Below, piece by piece: positions 15,514 to 24,670 of a stretch of DNA of 64,000 bases. A program made the position numbers and the translations under genes. The notes under the pieces were generated by a model. That model was not told the DNA's origin. It searched no databases and saw only the letters and a program-made list of their open reading frames with translations. The first letter of the stretch is position 1. Each line of letters opens with the position of its first letter. Origin of the DNA: Flagellimonas sp. CMM7 (GTDB lineage: Bacteria > Bacteroidota > Bacteroidia > Flavobacteriales > Flavobacteriaceae). The DNA is taken from positions 3,555,501 through 3,619,500 of the forward strand of contig NZ_CP090003.1 in assembly GCF_021390195.1 (NCBI RefSeq), read 5' to 3'.

Positions 15514-16089
15514 TTAAGAACGTTTCTTTGCTCGTATTTCGCTTACATATTCTGGAGTAAGGCCCAAAAAGGAGGCAATCAGATATTGGGGAACGCGTTG
15601 TGCAAATTGTGGAAACTGTTCGGTAAATTGAAAATAGATTTTTTCTTTAGAGAGGTCTGTCAAATACTTCATCTTAACCAAAGCGGAACCATACGAGATT
15701 TGATAAATGATTCGGAAATACTTTTCTAGCTGTGGAAATTCTTTTAATAATAATTCTTGCTTGCCATGGGTAATGGTAAGGAGTCGAGTGTTTTCAACCG
15801 CCTGAATGGAAAAATCTGTCACAGTTTGATTATGATAGGCCAAATTATCTGTCATCCACCAGTTTTCAATGGCAAATTGTACCGTACGCTCTACACCTTT
15901 ATCGTTTGTAAAAAACATATGGAGGCAGCCATCCAAAACAAAATGATTATCTCTACAGATAGAGCCTACTTCAACTAAAATCTCTTTTTTCTTCACGGTA
16001 CGCAGCTCAAAATACCGAAACATTTTTTGAAAATCGTCTTCTGTTAATGCTACATATTTATTAAAATGGCGGAATAGTTGTTTTGGCAT
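15514..16089 (-). CDS. Crp/Fnr-family transcriptional regulator
   Basis: A 191-residue protein with a cyclic-nucleotide-binding-like beta-roll (about residues 20-115, containing VLDGCLHMFF and the ITHGKQELLL helix) and a short C-terminal HTH with RVPQYLIASFLGLTPEYVSEIR (about 164-185). It lacks the Fe-S cysteines of Fnr. This short form is very common in Bacteroidota next to small oxidoreductases and AhpD-like genes. Its C-terminal 65 residues are closely matched by the gene remnant at 35554-35766, so the window once held at least two members. Likely target: the AhpD gene just downstream. Confidence 0.9.
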   Translation of the reverse strand: MPKQLFRHFNKYVALTEDDFQKMFRYFELRTVKKKEILVEVGSICRDNHFVLDGCLHMFFTNDKGVERTVQFAIENWWMTDNLAYHNQTVTDFSIQAVENTRLLTITHGKQELLLKEFPQLEKYFRIIYQISYGSALVKMKYLTDLSKEKIYFQFTEQFPQFAQRVPQYLIASFLGLTPEYVSEIRAKKRS

Positions 16090-16106
16090 TTTCGTTTCTT
16101 ATAGCT

Positions 16107-16511
16107 TTAAATCATAAATAATATTTCTTCAATCCGTTCTCTTTTTGAAATATGTTTTGGATTTATGCTTTCATATTCTTCAATATAACCAAAGAAAAAA
16201 AGTCGCTCATTGATAGTCATTCCAATAACAATGCTCTTTATTGAGTTTTTAAAATTCCAGAATAAATTTTCACATTTTTCTTGATCTGAATTTTCCGGAT
16301 ATGACCATCCAAACATCCTCCCTTCTTTATCTAAATGTTCAATTAGATTACGATTATTTTCCGGTTTTTGAGACGCTATCTCTTTTCTTACCTCAGTAGT
16401 TCGGTTTAAATGATCCTCTACTCTTTGATCTAGTTGATTTTCTTTAGAAATTCTCGTCAATTCAACAATATAGGTGTCAAGTAAAATTTCAATATCAATA
16501 GAATAACTCAT
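16107..16511 (-). CDS. Hypothetical soluble protein
   Basis: A 134-residue protein with no signal peptide or membrane segment, rich in helices and charged residues (for example LNRTTEVRKEIASQ). No family is recognised. Codon use is like the neighbours and there is an ATG start after an A/T-rich stretch. It lies between gnd (58 bp upstream) and the Crp-like gene (17 bp downstream). It may be cotranscribed with the Crp-like gene, but nothing ties it to the pentose phosphate genes. Confidence 0.6.
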   Translation of the reverse strand: MSYSIDIEILLDTYIVELTRISKENQLDQRVEDHLNRTTEVRKEIASQKPENNRNLIEHLDKEGRMFGWSYPENSDQEKCENLFWNFKNSIKSIVIGMTINERLFFFGYIEEYESINPKHISKRERIEEILFMI

Positions 16512-16568
16512 ACTAGATTTTGTAGTTATTACTTGATTTATATTATCACTTTTCCCTTTAATGAAGCT

Positions 16569-17978
16569 TCAATCCTCCCACTCGGTGTGAAAAATACCTT
16601 CTTTATCCAATCGTTCATAGGTGTGGGAACCAAAATAATCGCGTTGCGCTTGTATTAAATTTAAGGGCAATCTGCTGCTGGTATAGGCATCAAAATAGGT
16701 AAGGGCATTGGATAGTCCAGGTAACGGAATACCATTGGTTGCCCCATAGGCCACTAATTCACGTGCGGCACTTACTGTTTCTTGTACTTTATCCACAAAA
16801 GAAGGAGAGAGTAATAAATTTTGTAATTCAGTATCAGCTTTAAAGGCTTCGGTAATGTCCGCTAACAGCGCGGCGCGTATAATACAGCCTGCTCGCCATA
16901 TTTTTGCAATTTCGGCCAGTTCCAGTTCATATCCATATTCTTTGGAAGCATCTGCCAATTGGTGCATGCCTTGTGCATAGGTAATGATAAAGGCAAAGTA
17001 CAGCGCACTTTCAGCTTTGTTCACCAGAGTTTTCTTGACCACAGATTCCGGAGCGGGACGCCCATATAGTTCATCTGCTTTTACGCGTTCTTCTTTTAGG
17101 GCAGAAATCTCACGCATACTTACCGCAACATCTATAGTAGGGACTGGGATACCTAAATCCATCGCGTTTTGTGAAGTCCATTTTCCAGTGCCTTTTTGTT
17201 TGGCCTTGTCCAATATCTTATCAACTAAATGGCCATCACCCAAATCGTCTTTTTGCTCAAAAATTTCCGAAGTGATTTCAACCAAAAACGATTGCAATCG
17301 CCCTGCATTCCAAGAAGCATAGGTTTCATGAAGTTCTTCATTGGTTAAATCCCCAGCCTTTTTCAAAAGATCATAAATTTCTGAAGTCAATTGCATTAAA
17401 CCATACTCAATGCCATTGTGCACCATTTTCACATAGTTTCCTGCAGACTTTGGCCCTAGATATGCCACACAGGGCTCACCTTCATATTTGGCGGAAACGG
17501 CTTCAAAAATGGGTTTTACATGTTGATAGGCGTCTCTGGAACCTCCAGGCATAATGCTTGGTCCTTTACGGGCTCCTTTGGCACCTCCAGAGACTCCAGC
17601 TCCAAAGAAGTTAATGCCTTTCTCTTGCAAGTAAGCTTCTCTTCTGTCTGTGTCTGTAAAAAAAGAGTTTCCCCCATCAATAATAATATCACCCTTGTCC
17701 AAATGAGGAAGCAGATTGTCAATAACAATATCAACCACTTTTCCTGCTGGAACTAACAGCATTATTTTTCTGGGCGTACTCAGCCCTTGCACAAAAGTGG
17801 CAACATCTGAAGTGGCATTTACCTTAGCTGCATCTCCTCCTTCTTTAATAAGCGCATTTACTTTTTCCTCATCTAAATCATTGCCAAAGGCGGTAAAACC
17901 ATTGTCCGCAACATTAAGAATAAAATTACGCCCCATTACCCCGAGGCCTACGAGACCAAAATCATATGTGTTTGACAT
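16569..17978 (-). CDS. gnd: 6-phosphogluconate dehydrogenase, decarboxylating
   Basis: A 469-residue enzyme, the full usual length. It has the Rossmann motif GLGVMGRNF (about residues 11-19), DGGNSFFTDTDRR (about 99-111), VSGGAKGARKGPSIMPGG (about 128-145) and KMVHNGIEYGLMQ (about 184-196), which contribute the 6-phosphogluconate site and the catalytic lysine. It oxidises and decarboxylates 6-phosphogluconate to ribulose 5-phosphate and makes NADPH. It is divergent from zwf with 184 bp between, and pgl follows zwf, so the whole oxidative pentose phosphate branch is here. Confidence 0.97.
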   Translation of the reverse strand: MSNTYDFGLVGLGVMGRNFILNVADNGFTAFGNDLDEEKVNALIKEGGDAAKVNATSDVATFVQGLSTPRKIMLLVPAGKVVDIVIDNLLPHLDKGDIIIDGGNSFFTDTDRREAYLQEKGINFFGAGVSGGAKGARKGPSIMPGGSRDAYQHVKPIFEAVSAKYEGEPCVAYLGPKSAGNYVKMVHNGIEYGLMQLTSEIYDLLKKAGDLTNEELHETYASWNAGRLQSFLVEITSEIFEQKDDLGDGHLVDKILDKAKQKGTGKWTSQNAMDLGIPVPTIDVAVSMREISALKEERVKADELYGRPAPESVVKKTLVNKAESALYFAFIITYAQGMHQLADASKEYGYELELAEIAKIWRAGCIIRAALLADITEAFKADTELQNLLLSPSFVDKVQETVSAARELVAYGATNGIPLPGLSNALTYFDAYTSSRLPLNLIQAQRDYFGSHTYERLDKEGIFHTEWED

Positions 17979-18162
17979 CTTCTTTGTTTTTGCTTTCTTG
18001 CGTTAAGACAACACTAAGTAAGCTATTTATTGAATTCCGAACCTAAAATAAACGTTATATTCGTTATGCTCAAAATTAAATGGACAGGTTAAATTGTTTT
18101 TTTAGAAAAAGCGCTTTAAATCATGGCTTTTTGAGTCATCCAAACAAGTACACTTAGAATTT

Positions 18163-19695
18163 ATGAAAAAGACCAATAACCAAATGCTCGTTATTTTTGG
18201 GGCTTCGGGAGATTTAACTGCAAGAAAGCTTATCCCAGCTTTGTTCAATTTATATGTTGCCAAACAATTGCCTAAAAATTTTGTGGTTTTAGGGGCAAGT
18301 AGAAGTGACCTTTCAGATGAGGAATTTCGGAATAAAGTAGTTTACCAAAGCCCATATTTAAAAGCAAAGATTGAGGATCTTAAAGAAAACTATGTAAAAG
18401 GATTTGCAGACAGCCTTTTTTATGAAGATTTGGGTAGTGATTACACTGCTGAATATACCAATTTGGCTGAACGCATAACCACTTTAAACGGGTTACACGG
18501 TACAGATAACAATTACATGTTCTACCTATCCACTCCGCCAAGTTTGTATGAGCCAATAGCCAAAAATTTGGCAGATGTAGGCTTAAACAGTCAAGAAAAA
18601 GGATGGAAAAGGGTTATAGTAGAAAAACCGTTTGGATACAGTTTGGAAACTGCCAAAAAATTGAATACTGGCCTTCAACAATATTTTAAAGAACCACAGA
18701 TTTATAGAATTGACCATTATTTGGGCAAGGAAACAGTACAAAATCTTCTGGTAACACGATTTTCCAACAGTATTTTTGAGCCACTTTGGAACAGAAATTA
18801 TATTCACCATGTGGAGATTACCAATGCGGAGAGTGTAGGGGTTGAAAAAAGAGGGGGGTATTATGATAAGTCAGGTGCGCTGCGCGATATGTTCCAAAAT
18901 CATTTGATGCAAATAGTTTCTTTGGTAGTAATGGAGCCCCCTATTGGCGACCAGCCTGAAGAAATTAGGAACGAAAAGGTGAAGGCATTGAAGTCCCTTA
19001 GAATTATGAAGGATGAGAAAACCTTTTTTGACAATACCATTCGCGCACAATACGTAGCTTCAGAGATTAATGGAGAAAAAGTGAAAGGCTACCGAGATGA
19101 GGATGGGGTTGACCCAAATTCTACAACTGAGACGTATGCCGCTATCAAATTTTTTGTAGATAACTGGCGGTGGGAAGGCGTTCCTTTTTACGTACGAACC
19201 GCAAAACGGATGCCTACCAAAGTAACGGAAGTCATTATTCATTTTAAATCACCGCACCATCAAATTTTCAAGGATTCTGGTGTTAACAACAAAGACAACA
19301 AATTGATTATTCGTATTCAACCGGATGAAGGAGTGTTGATTAAATTTGGAGTAAAAGTACCCGGGCAGGGCTTTAAAGTAGAAAGAGCCAACTTGGACTT
19401 CTACTATTCCAGTTTAGCACAAACCTATGTAATGGAAGCCTATGAGCGACTTTTGTTGGATGCCATGCAAGGTGATGCTACCTTATATGCCAGGGCGGAT
19501 GAAGTGGAAGCAGCTTGGGAGTTTGTAGATCCAATTTTAAACTACTGGAAAAACGGTAAAGACGTTAGAATGTATGGTTATGCTGCTGGTGTTTGGGGTC
19601 CTGAAAATGCTGATGAATTGATAGATGACTTAGGTTTTTGGCGAAATCCGGGTTCAAATTTAGCGGATGACCCGGGGTATTGTGTGATTTGTTAG
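18163..19695 (+). CDS. zwf: Glucose-6-phosphate 1-dehydrogenase
   Basis: A 510-residue enzyme of normal length. It has the NADP-binding GASGDLTARKLIPALFNLY (about residues 14-32), EKPFGYSLETAKKLN, and the active-site peptide RIDHYLGKE with its catalytic histidine (about 182-190). It oxidises glucose 6-phosphate to 6-phosphogluconolactone with formation of NADPH, the first step of the oxidative pentose phosphate pathway. It is followed after 114 bp by pgl, the next enzyme; a seven-copy 7-bp tandem repeat lies in that gap. gnd is transcribed divergently upstream. Confidence 0.97.
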   Translation: MKKTNNQMLVIFGASGDLTARKLIPALFNLYVAKQLPKNFVVLGASRSDLSDEEFRNKVVYQSPYLKAKIEDLKENYVKGFADSLFYEDLGSDYTAEYTNLAERITTLNGLHGTDNNYMFYLSTPPSLYEPIAKNLADVGLNSQEKGWKRVIVEKPFGYSLETAKKLNTGLQQYFKEPQIYRIDHYLGKETVQNLLVTRFSNSIFEPLWNRNYIHHVEITNAESVGVEKRGGYYDKSGALRDMFQNHLMQIVSLVVMEPPIGDQPEEIRNEKVKALKSLRIMKDEKTFFDNTIRAQYVASEINGEKVKGYRDEDGVDPNSTTETYAAIKFFVDNWRWEGVPFYVRTAKRMPTKVTEVIIHFKSPHHQIFKDSGVNNKDNKLIIRIQPDEGVLIKFGVKVPGQGFKVERANLDFYYSSLAQTYVMEAYERLLLDAMQGDATLYARADEVEAAWEFVDPILNYWKNGKDVRMYGYAAGVWGPENADELIDDLGFWRNPGSNLADDPGYCVIC

Positions 19696-19698
19696 ATT

Positions 19699-19747
19699 CA
19701 GTTATCAGTTATCAGTTATCAGTTATCAGTTATCAGTTATCAGTTAT
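19699..19747. repeat. Tandem repeat, seven copies of CAGTTAT
   Basis: Seven perfect head-to-tail copies of a 7-bp unit start 3 bp after the zwf stop codon and fill 49 bp of the zwf-pgl gap. Perfect copies suggest recent expansion by replication slippage, so copy number may vary between strains. It lies outside the reading frames. Confidence 0.95.
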
Positions 19748-19761
19748 CGGTAGTCGGTAGT

Positions 19762-19785
19762 GTCAGTTCGAGTGCAGTCGAGAAC
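19762..19785. repeat. Dispersed TCGAG-type repeat, single arm
   Basis: GTCAGTTCGAGTGCAGTCGA and the following GAAC form one arm of a repeat also found at 34368-34408 and 38092-38166. Here only one arm remains, just after the CAGTTAT array. Confidence 0.65.
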
Positions 19786-19809
19786 GATTCAAGTCAAAGA
19801 AATTAGTTT

Positions 19810-20523
19810 ATGGAGTTAAAAATATTTAAAGATAAAAACGAAGTAGCCCAGCAGTTTTCCGCTTATTTTTCTGAATTGGTTGAAGGTAAATCAGTCTTCC
19901 ATGTTGCACTCTCCGGTGGGAGCACACCAAAAATTGTATTTGATGTTTTGGCCGATGAGTTTTCAGTTAAAATTGATTGGAGCAAGATTCATTTTTATTG
20001 GGGTGATGAACGATGCGTGCCTCCAACGGATGACGAAAGCAATTATAAAATGACCGTGGAACATCTTTTTTCAAAAATTGAAATCCCTGAAACTAACATC
20101 CACAGGATTTTAGGGGAAAATAACCCGCAAGAAGAAGCAAAACGATACGGAGCGTTATTAGAAGACCGGTTGCCTTCTCAAAACGAAACGCCTCAATTTG
20201 ATTTGGTCATTTTAGGAATGGGAGATGACGGACATACGGCTTCTATTTTTCCACATGAAATACAATTGTGGGACTCCGACAAAAACTGTGAAGTGGCCAT
20301 TCATCCAGATTCAGGGCAGCGAAGGGTTAGTATTACAGGTAAAATCATTAATAGCGCTCAAGAAGTAGCCTTTTTGGTTACTGGAACTGGAAAAGCAGAA
20401 AAAGTTGAAGTCATTATTGAAAAAATAGATGGGTATGAAGTTTATCCTGCTTCTTTGGTGCATCCAGATTCTGGAAACCTAGTTTGGTTTATGGATAAGG
20501 ATGCCGCTTCTGGACTGAATTAG
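19810..20523 (+). CDS. pgl: 6-phosphogluconolactonase
   Basis: A 237-residue enzyme of the DevB/SOL type. It has HVALSGGSTPKIVFDVL (about residues 33-49), HFYWGDERCVPP (about 62-73) and LVILGMGDDGHTASIFP (about 136-152), the family signatures; the GDDGHT histidine is the catalytic base. It hydrolyses 6-phosphogluconolactone, the product of Zwf, to 6-phosphogluconate, the substrate of Gnd. It lies downstream of zwf on the same strand, probably in one transcript. It ends in a 4-bp convergent overlap with the thioesterase gene. Confidence 0.96.
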   Translation: MELKIFKDKNEVAQQFSAYFSELVEGKSVFHVALSGGSTPKIVFDVLADEFSVKIDWSKIHFYWGDERCVPPTDDESNYKMTVEHLFSKIEIPETNIHRILGENNPQEEAKRYGALLEDRLPSQNETPQFDLVILGMGDDGHTASIFPHEIQLWDSDKNCEVAIHPDSGQRRVSITGKIINSAQEVAFLVTGTGKAEKVEVIIEKIDGYEVYPASLVHPDSGNLVWFMDKDAASGLN

Positions 20524-21065
20524 TCCAAATCCAATTTTACATTTTGTCCATCTAGAAATTCCAGGTACTCTTTCACTTTAAAATTAGACGATTCATATTT
20601 GCTATCCCTTGAACTTGCTGAAGCTTTACGTTCTAAACTTCGTGCAAAACGGCGAATACCCTGCTTATCCTTTAAGATTAATCCTGGAATCACAATATTT
20701 TTGCCATTTTCATCTTTGGCCACCATGGTAAAGTAAGAGGAATTACAATGCTTGGTCTTACCCGTGGTAATATTTTCAGACTCTACTCGTACACCCACAA
20801 CCATAGATGTTCTGCCCGTATAATTAATAGATGCTTTTAATGTGACCAATTCCCCAACCTCAATTGGGTTTAAAAAATCCACCCGATTTACAGAAGCGGT
20901 TACACAATAGGCTTGCGAATGTTTTGAGGCACAAGCAAAGGCAATTTGGTCCATTAAATTTAAAATGTGCCCTCCGTGTACTTTACCCCCAAAATTGGAA
21001 TGGGAGGGAAGTATAAGTTCTGTTATGGAAACGTTGGATTCTTTGGCGATTTTGAACTTTTTCAT
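20520..21065 (-). CDS. Acyl-CoA thioesterase, hotdog fold
   Basis: A 181-residue protein with one hotdog domain (about residues 10-130). The signature GGKVHGGHILNLMDQIAFAC (about 26-45), with the catalytic-type Asp and conserved Gly pair, and ASVNRVDFLNPIEVGELV match the YciA/BFIT-type acyl-CoA thioesterases, which release fatty acids from CoA. About 50 further residues at the C-terminus are basic and unassigned. It is followed by a small membrane protein and rmuC in the upstream direction, all on the minus strand with 1-3 bp gaps, so the three probably form an operon. Confidence 0.9.
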   Translation of the reverse strand: MKKFKIAKESNVSITELILPSHSNFGGKVHGGHILNLMDQIAFACASKHSQAYCVTASVNRVDFLNPIEVGELVTLKASINYTGRTSMVVGVRVESENITTGKTKHCNSSYFTMVAKDENGKNIVIPGLILKDKQGIRRFARSLERKASASSRDSKYESSNFKVKEYLEFLDGQNVKLDLD

Positions 21066-21066
21066 T

Positions 21067-21432
21067 TTAGTTTATAAAATGTGGAGATGCTTCAGGTTGT
21101 ATTTTGGTAATAAAATGTTTGGTGTCACCTAACCAAAAAAAGGTAGAATACCGTTCCTTATAAGTCACTTTGACATAACGTCCTTGGTATTCCTTCATTT
21201 GTTCAATGACTTCTTCTTGGCTATCCTCCACCGAAAAGGAAAAAATATTGGTACCTGATACTCCTTGACTTATTTGACCTTCCCACGTTTTTACCAATAC
21301 CCCTTTTCTGCTAAATTTTATCAATTCACCAGAACGATATCCTTCACTAAAAGGAACATAATAAATAAAAGCGAAATAGGCAGCAATCCCGAATAGAATT
21401 ACCGAGATGCCGATAAACAAAACTTTTCTCAT
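21067..21432 (-). CDS. Small membrane-anchored protein, unknown function
   Basis: A 121-residue protein with one N-terminal membrane segment (about residues 5-27) and a mostly beta extracytoplasmic part. It contains SEGYRSGELIKFSRKG (about 30-45) and GRYVKVTYKER, the kind of short beta-barrel sequence seen in many flavobacterial genomes beside rmuC. Such proteins are sometimes labelled 6-phosphogluconate dehydrogenase, but no dehydrogenase feature is present. It lies 1 bp from the thioesterase gene and 3 bp from rmuC, so it belongs to that operon. Function unknown. Confidence 0.75.
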   Translation of the reverse strand: MRKVLFIGISVILFGIAAYFAFIYYVPFSEGYRSGELIKFSRKGVLVKTWEGQISQGVSGTNIFSFSVEDSQEEVIEQMKEYQGRYVKVTYKERYSTFFWLGDTKHFITKIQPEASPHFIN

Positions 21433-21435
21433 GGG

Positions 21436-22779
21436 TTACAGTTCAAGTTTAGGTTCTTCATAATCGTCTTCTTCAGCACGCTTTAAAATAGGTTCTGGAA
21501 TGGATTTCTTTGCTTTTGCACCCATTTTTTTAAGTTTTTCAATGCTTGTAACTATGTTTCCTCGGCCTTCAACCAATTTATTCATCGCACCCCTATATTC
21601 GATTTTGGCTTCATCCATTTTTTTGCCAACTCTGGTTAAATCAGATACAAATCCTTCAAATTTATCGTAAAGTGCACCCGCTTGCCGAGCAATTTCGATA
21701 GCATTTTTCTGTTGTTTTTCGTTGTTCCACATAGTATCAATGGTACGTAAGGTAGCCAATAGTGTGGATGGAGTAACGATAACAATATTTTGTTCAAAAG
21801 CCTTGTTGTACAAAGAATTATCATGGTTTATTGCAACGGCAAATGCTGGTTCTATGGGAACAAAAAGTAAAACAAAATCTGGACTTTCCATCTCGTATAA
21901 ATCCTCATATTTTTTTGCTGAAAGCTGCTCCACATGCTTTCTTAAGGAATTAATGTGATCTTTTAAATGTTTTTCCTTCAGCTCGTCTTCAGCATTGGTG
22001 TAGCGTTCATAGTCTGTTAATGAAACCTTGGAATCCACTACCATCTTTTTACCATCGGGAAGATGGATGATGACATCTGGTAAAACACGGCTTCCGTCTT
22101 CAAGGGTAAAACTTTGTTGTACGCTATACTCTCTATCTTTTTCTAAGCCAGATTTTTCCAAGACACGTTCCAACACCAATTCTCCCCAATTCCCTTGCAT
22201 TTTGCTATCACCCTTTAAAGCTTTGGTCAAATTTTCTGCCTCTTGGGTAATTTTAAGGTTCTGATTTTGAAGGTTGAGCAACTGTTCTTTTAAAGCTGAA
22301 TTAATGCTTATGTTTTCCTTTTGAGTTGCTTCTACTTTTTTCTCAAACAACTGAATTTTTTCCTGAAGCGGATTCAAAATCTGTTTTATATTTTTTTGAT
22401 TCTGCTCTGTAAACTTGGTACTTTTTTCATCAAGAATTTTGTTGGCCAAGTTTTCAAACTCTTTGGTAAATTTCTCCTGTAATTTTTCTACTTCTTCCTT
22501 TTGTTCTGTATTGATGCGTTGCAGGTTTTCTAAATCAGCCTGATAACGAACAATTTGGTTTCCTTGCTGTTCCTTTTCAGATTGCAGTTGTTTTTTTTCT
22601 GCATCACCAGACAGCAACTTATCATTTAAAACATTGATAGAACTGTTCAATTGCTGTTCCCGCTCGTTCCAGACACTTTCATTTGACTTTGTCTTTAGCT
22701 TTTGGATATACATACCCAAAAACAAGCCAATAGCAATAGCTAGTATCCCAACAATTAGATAAATCAATGTGCTACTCAT
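21436..22779 (-). CDS. rmuC: DNA recombination protein RmuC
   Basis: A 447-residue protein: an N-terminal membrane segment (about residues 5-24), a long coiled coil (about 30-195) and the RmuC nuclease-like domain (about 195-410). That domain includes MQGNWGELVLERVLEKSGL, LPDVIIHLPDGKKMVVDSKV (acidic/lysine catalytic-type motif) and FVLLFVPIEPAF. RmuC limits inversions and replication-linked rearrangements in E. coli, probably as a membrane-attached nuclease. It heads the small operon with the membrane protein and the thioesterase. Assignment is firm. Confidence 0.95.
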   Translation of the reverse strand: MSSTLIYLIVGILAIAIGLFLGMYIQKLKTKSNESVWNEREQQLNSSINVLNDKLLSGDAEKKQLQSEKEQQGNQIVRYQADLENLQRINTEQKEEVEKLQEKFTKEFENLANKILDEKSTKFTEQNQKNIKQILNPLQEKIQLFEKKVEATQKENISINSALKEQLLNLQNQNLKITQEAENLTKALKGDSKMQGNWGELVLERVLEKSGLEKDREYSVQQSFTLEDGSRVLPDVIIHLPDGKKMVVDSKVSLTDYERYTNAEDELKEKHLKDHINSLRKHVEQLSAKKYEDLYEMESPDFVLLFVPIEPAFAVAINHDNSLYNKAFEQNIVIVTPSTLLATLRTIDTMWNNEKQQKNAIEIARQAGALYDKFEGFVSDLTRVGKKMDEAKIEYRGAMNKLVEGRGNIVTSIEKLKKMGAKAKKSIPEPILKRAEEDDYEEPKLEL

Positions 22780-22859
22780 AGAATTTATTTCCTCGCATAA
22801 AGATAAAGGTTCCTGTGTTTCATTCTACAGACTCAGGATGACTTTTCAAACGATAAAAT

Positions 22860-23639
22860 CTATTTTTTCACTTTAAAAGAGCCCGTTTTGGCATCAAATA
22901 GAACCATCTCAGAGGGAAATAAATTTTCAAAATGCTTTTGCTCAATCAATTCGCAGGGTTTTCCAAATGGATTATCAGCTCCATCCAGTATCAAAATTTT
23001 GTCACACAGTTGAATGGCCAAATCAATTTCATGACTGGTAAAGAGTATGGTCTTTTCCTTATCATGTGCCAGTTGCTGTAGTAATTTTAGAATTTGCACT
23101 TTGTGGTATAAATCCAGATGGGTAGTAGGTTCGTCCAATAAAATTAGGGGTGTGTCTTGCGCCATGGCGCGTGCAATCAATACCCGTTGTAGTTGCCCGT
23201 CACTGAGTTCATGGCATTTATTGTGCCTTAGGTCATTTAACAAAAATGCAGTCAAGCTATCTTGAATAAAAGTTTTATCAGATTGGGATAATGTGTCAAT
23301 CCAATTGGTATAGGGTTGTCTTCCAAGAGCGATTAATTCTTCTACTGTAAGGTTTTTGGACGATGGTTGCTCCGTTAATACTACGCTGAGTTCTTGGGCC
23401 AATTTTGGCGATGAGTAATCTGCTAGATTTTCACCTTTAATTGTAATGGATCCTGATAGTTCTGGCTGAAGGTTTCCAAGCGTACGCAGCAATGTTGATT
23501 TCCCCACTCCGTTTACACCAATAATGGCACATAATTCACCTGAATCGCAAGAAAAATTGATGTTTTTGGCAACGGTTTTGGATGTGTAGCCAATTGCTAA
23601 ATTATTAATCGATATGGTATGGATTTTTGGGTTGGACAT
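22860..23639 (-). CDS. Cobalamin/iron-chelate ABC importer, ATP-binding protein
   Basis: A 259-residue ATPase of the FecE/BtuD type. Walker A is GVNGVGKST (about residues 39-47), the signature is LSDGQLQRVLIARAMA (about 142-157), Walker B is LILLDEPTTHLD (about 162-173) and the switch is FTSHEIDLA. It powers uptake through the permease at 23639-24670, whose stop overlaps its start by one base. Its neighbours, including an AdoCbl riboswitch and a BtuB-like receptor, point to vitamin B12 as the substrate, though the family also takes iron siderophores. Confidence 0.9.
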   Translation of the reverse strand: MSNPKIHTISINNLAIGYTSKTVAKNINFSCDSGELCAIIGVNGVGKSTLLRTLGNLQPELSGSITIKGENLADYSSPKLAQELSVVLTEQPSSKNLTVEELIALGRQPYTNWIDTLSQSDKTFIQDSLTAFLLNDLRHNKCHELSDGQLQRVLIARAMAQDTPLILLDEPTTHLDLYHKVQILKLLQQLAHDKEKTILFTSHEIDLAIQLCDKILILDGADNPFGKPCELIEQKHFENLFPSEMVLFDAKTGSFKVKK

Positions 23640-24670
23640 TAAAATAACATTTTACGTTTTCGTACCAACAACCAGATGACCACCGGTGCTCCAACAAGTG
23701 AAGTAATTGCATTTATAGGTAACACATTGGCAGAATTTGGTAATTGAGCAATAGTATCGCACAACAACATTAAAATGGCCCCATAAAGAAACACGGACGG
23801 AATTAAAACACGGTGTTCCATGGTATCAAAAATTTGCCTGGTCAGGTGAGGTACTGCTAAGCCTACAAAGGCAATGGGCCCAGCAAATGCGGTAATACCT
23901 CCAGCCAACAATCCAGTGGCAATGATAATGAACAATCTGGATTTTTTTAAAGAAACACCAAGGCTTTGCGCATAGTTTTCGCCCAATAAAAAAGCGTTCA
24001 ATTTTTTAATGGAAAGAATGCTCAATAACATTCCTACACCAACAATTCCGCCAAGCAGGATAACTTGTTGGGATGACAGATTACCCACGCTACCATAAGA
24101 CCAAAAAATAAAGCGCTGCAAGTTTTCTGCGGTTGAAAAATATGCCAATACACTCACGATGGCCGCTGTAATACTGCCAAACATTAAACCAATGATCAGT
24201 AGTGCCATGGTATCTTTTATGCGATTTGCCACTAGAACTATTACAAGAAGGACAAGGAAACTCCCAATACTGGCCGCAATGGCCAATGAAACATCACTCA
24301 AAAGCGTAAAAGAAGTAAGACCTGTAATGAGCGAGGCCCCCATTAAAAGTAGTGCAGCTCCTAGACTTGCTCCGGAACTAATGCCCAGAACAAAAGGACC
24401 TGCCAAAGGATTGCGAAAGAGCGTCTGCATCAATAAGCCACTTATAGAGAGTCCACCTCCTACCAAAATAGCGGTAAACGCTTTGGGAATGCGATAGTTC
24501 CAGATAATGTAGTTCCATGAATCAATTTTAACTTCTCCTCCAAATAGAGAAGATAGTATGGCTTTAAAAGGGATGGTTACAGAGCCAGAACTGATATTTA
24601 GTATCCATGCAAAAAACAATGCTAAAAGAATCAGCACAAAAGAAATGCGATATGATTTGGCCTGCTGCAT
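23639..24670 (-). CDS. FecCD/BtuC-family ABC importer permease
   Basis: A 343-residue membrane protein with about ten hydrophobic segments. It has IIWNYRIPKAFTAILVGGGL (about residues 54-73) and NPLAGPFVLGISSGASLGAA (about 90-109), and later GPIAFVGLAVPHLTRQ (about 264-279), all typical of the BtuC/FhuB/FecCD family. It forms the inner-membrane channel of the importer with the ATPase that follows (1-base overlap) and the binding protein that precedes it (genes abut). Cobalamin is the likely cargo from context. Confidence 0.93.
   Translation of the reverse strand: MQQAKSYRISFVLILLALFFAWILNISSGSVTIPFKAILSSLFGGEVKIDSWNYIIWNYRIPKAFTAILVGGGLSISGLLMQTLFRNPLAGPFVLGISSGASLGAALLLMGASLITGLTSFTLLSDVSLAIAASIGSFLVLLVIVLVANRIKDTMALLIIGLMFGSITAAIVSVLAYFSTAENLQRFIFWSYGSVGNLSSQQVILLGGIVGVGMLLSILSIKKLNAFLLGENYAQSLGVSLKKSRLFIIIATGLLAGGITAFAGPIAFVGLAVPHLTRQIFDTMEHRVLIPSVFLYGAILMLLCDTIAQLPNSANVLPINAITSLVGAPVVIWLLVRKRKMLF

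Noticed and set aside
19699..19747. A CRISPR array
   Set aside because: The unit is only 7 bp, the copies have no spacers between them, and no cas gene is in the window.
21067..21432. A second 6-phosphogluconate dehydrogenase
   Set aside because: The 121-residue membrane-anchored protein has no NADP or substrate motif; the real enzyme is gnd at 16569-17978.
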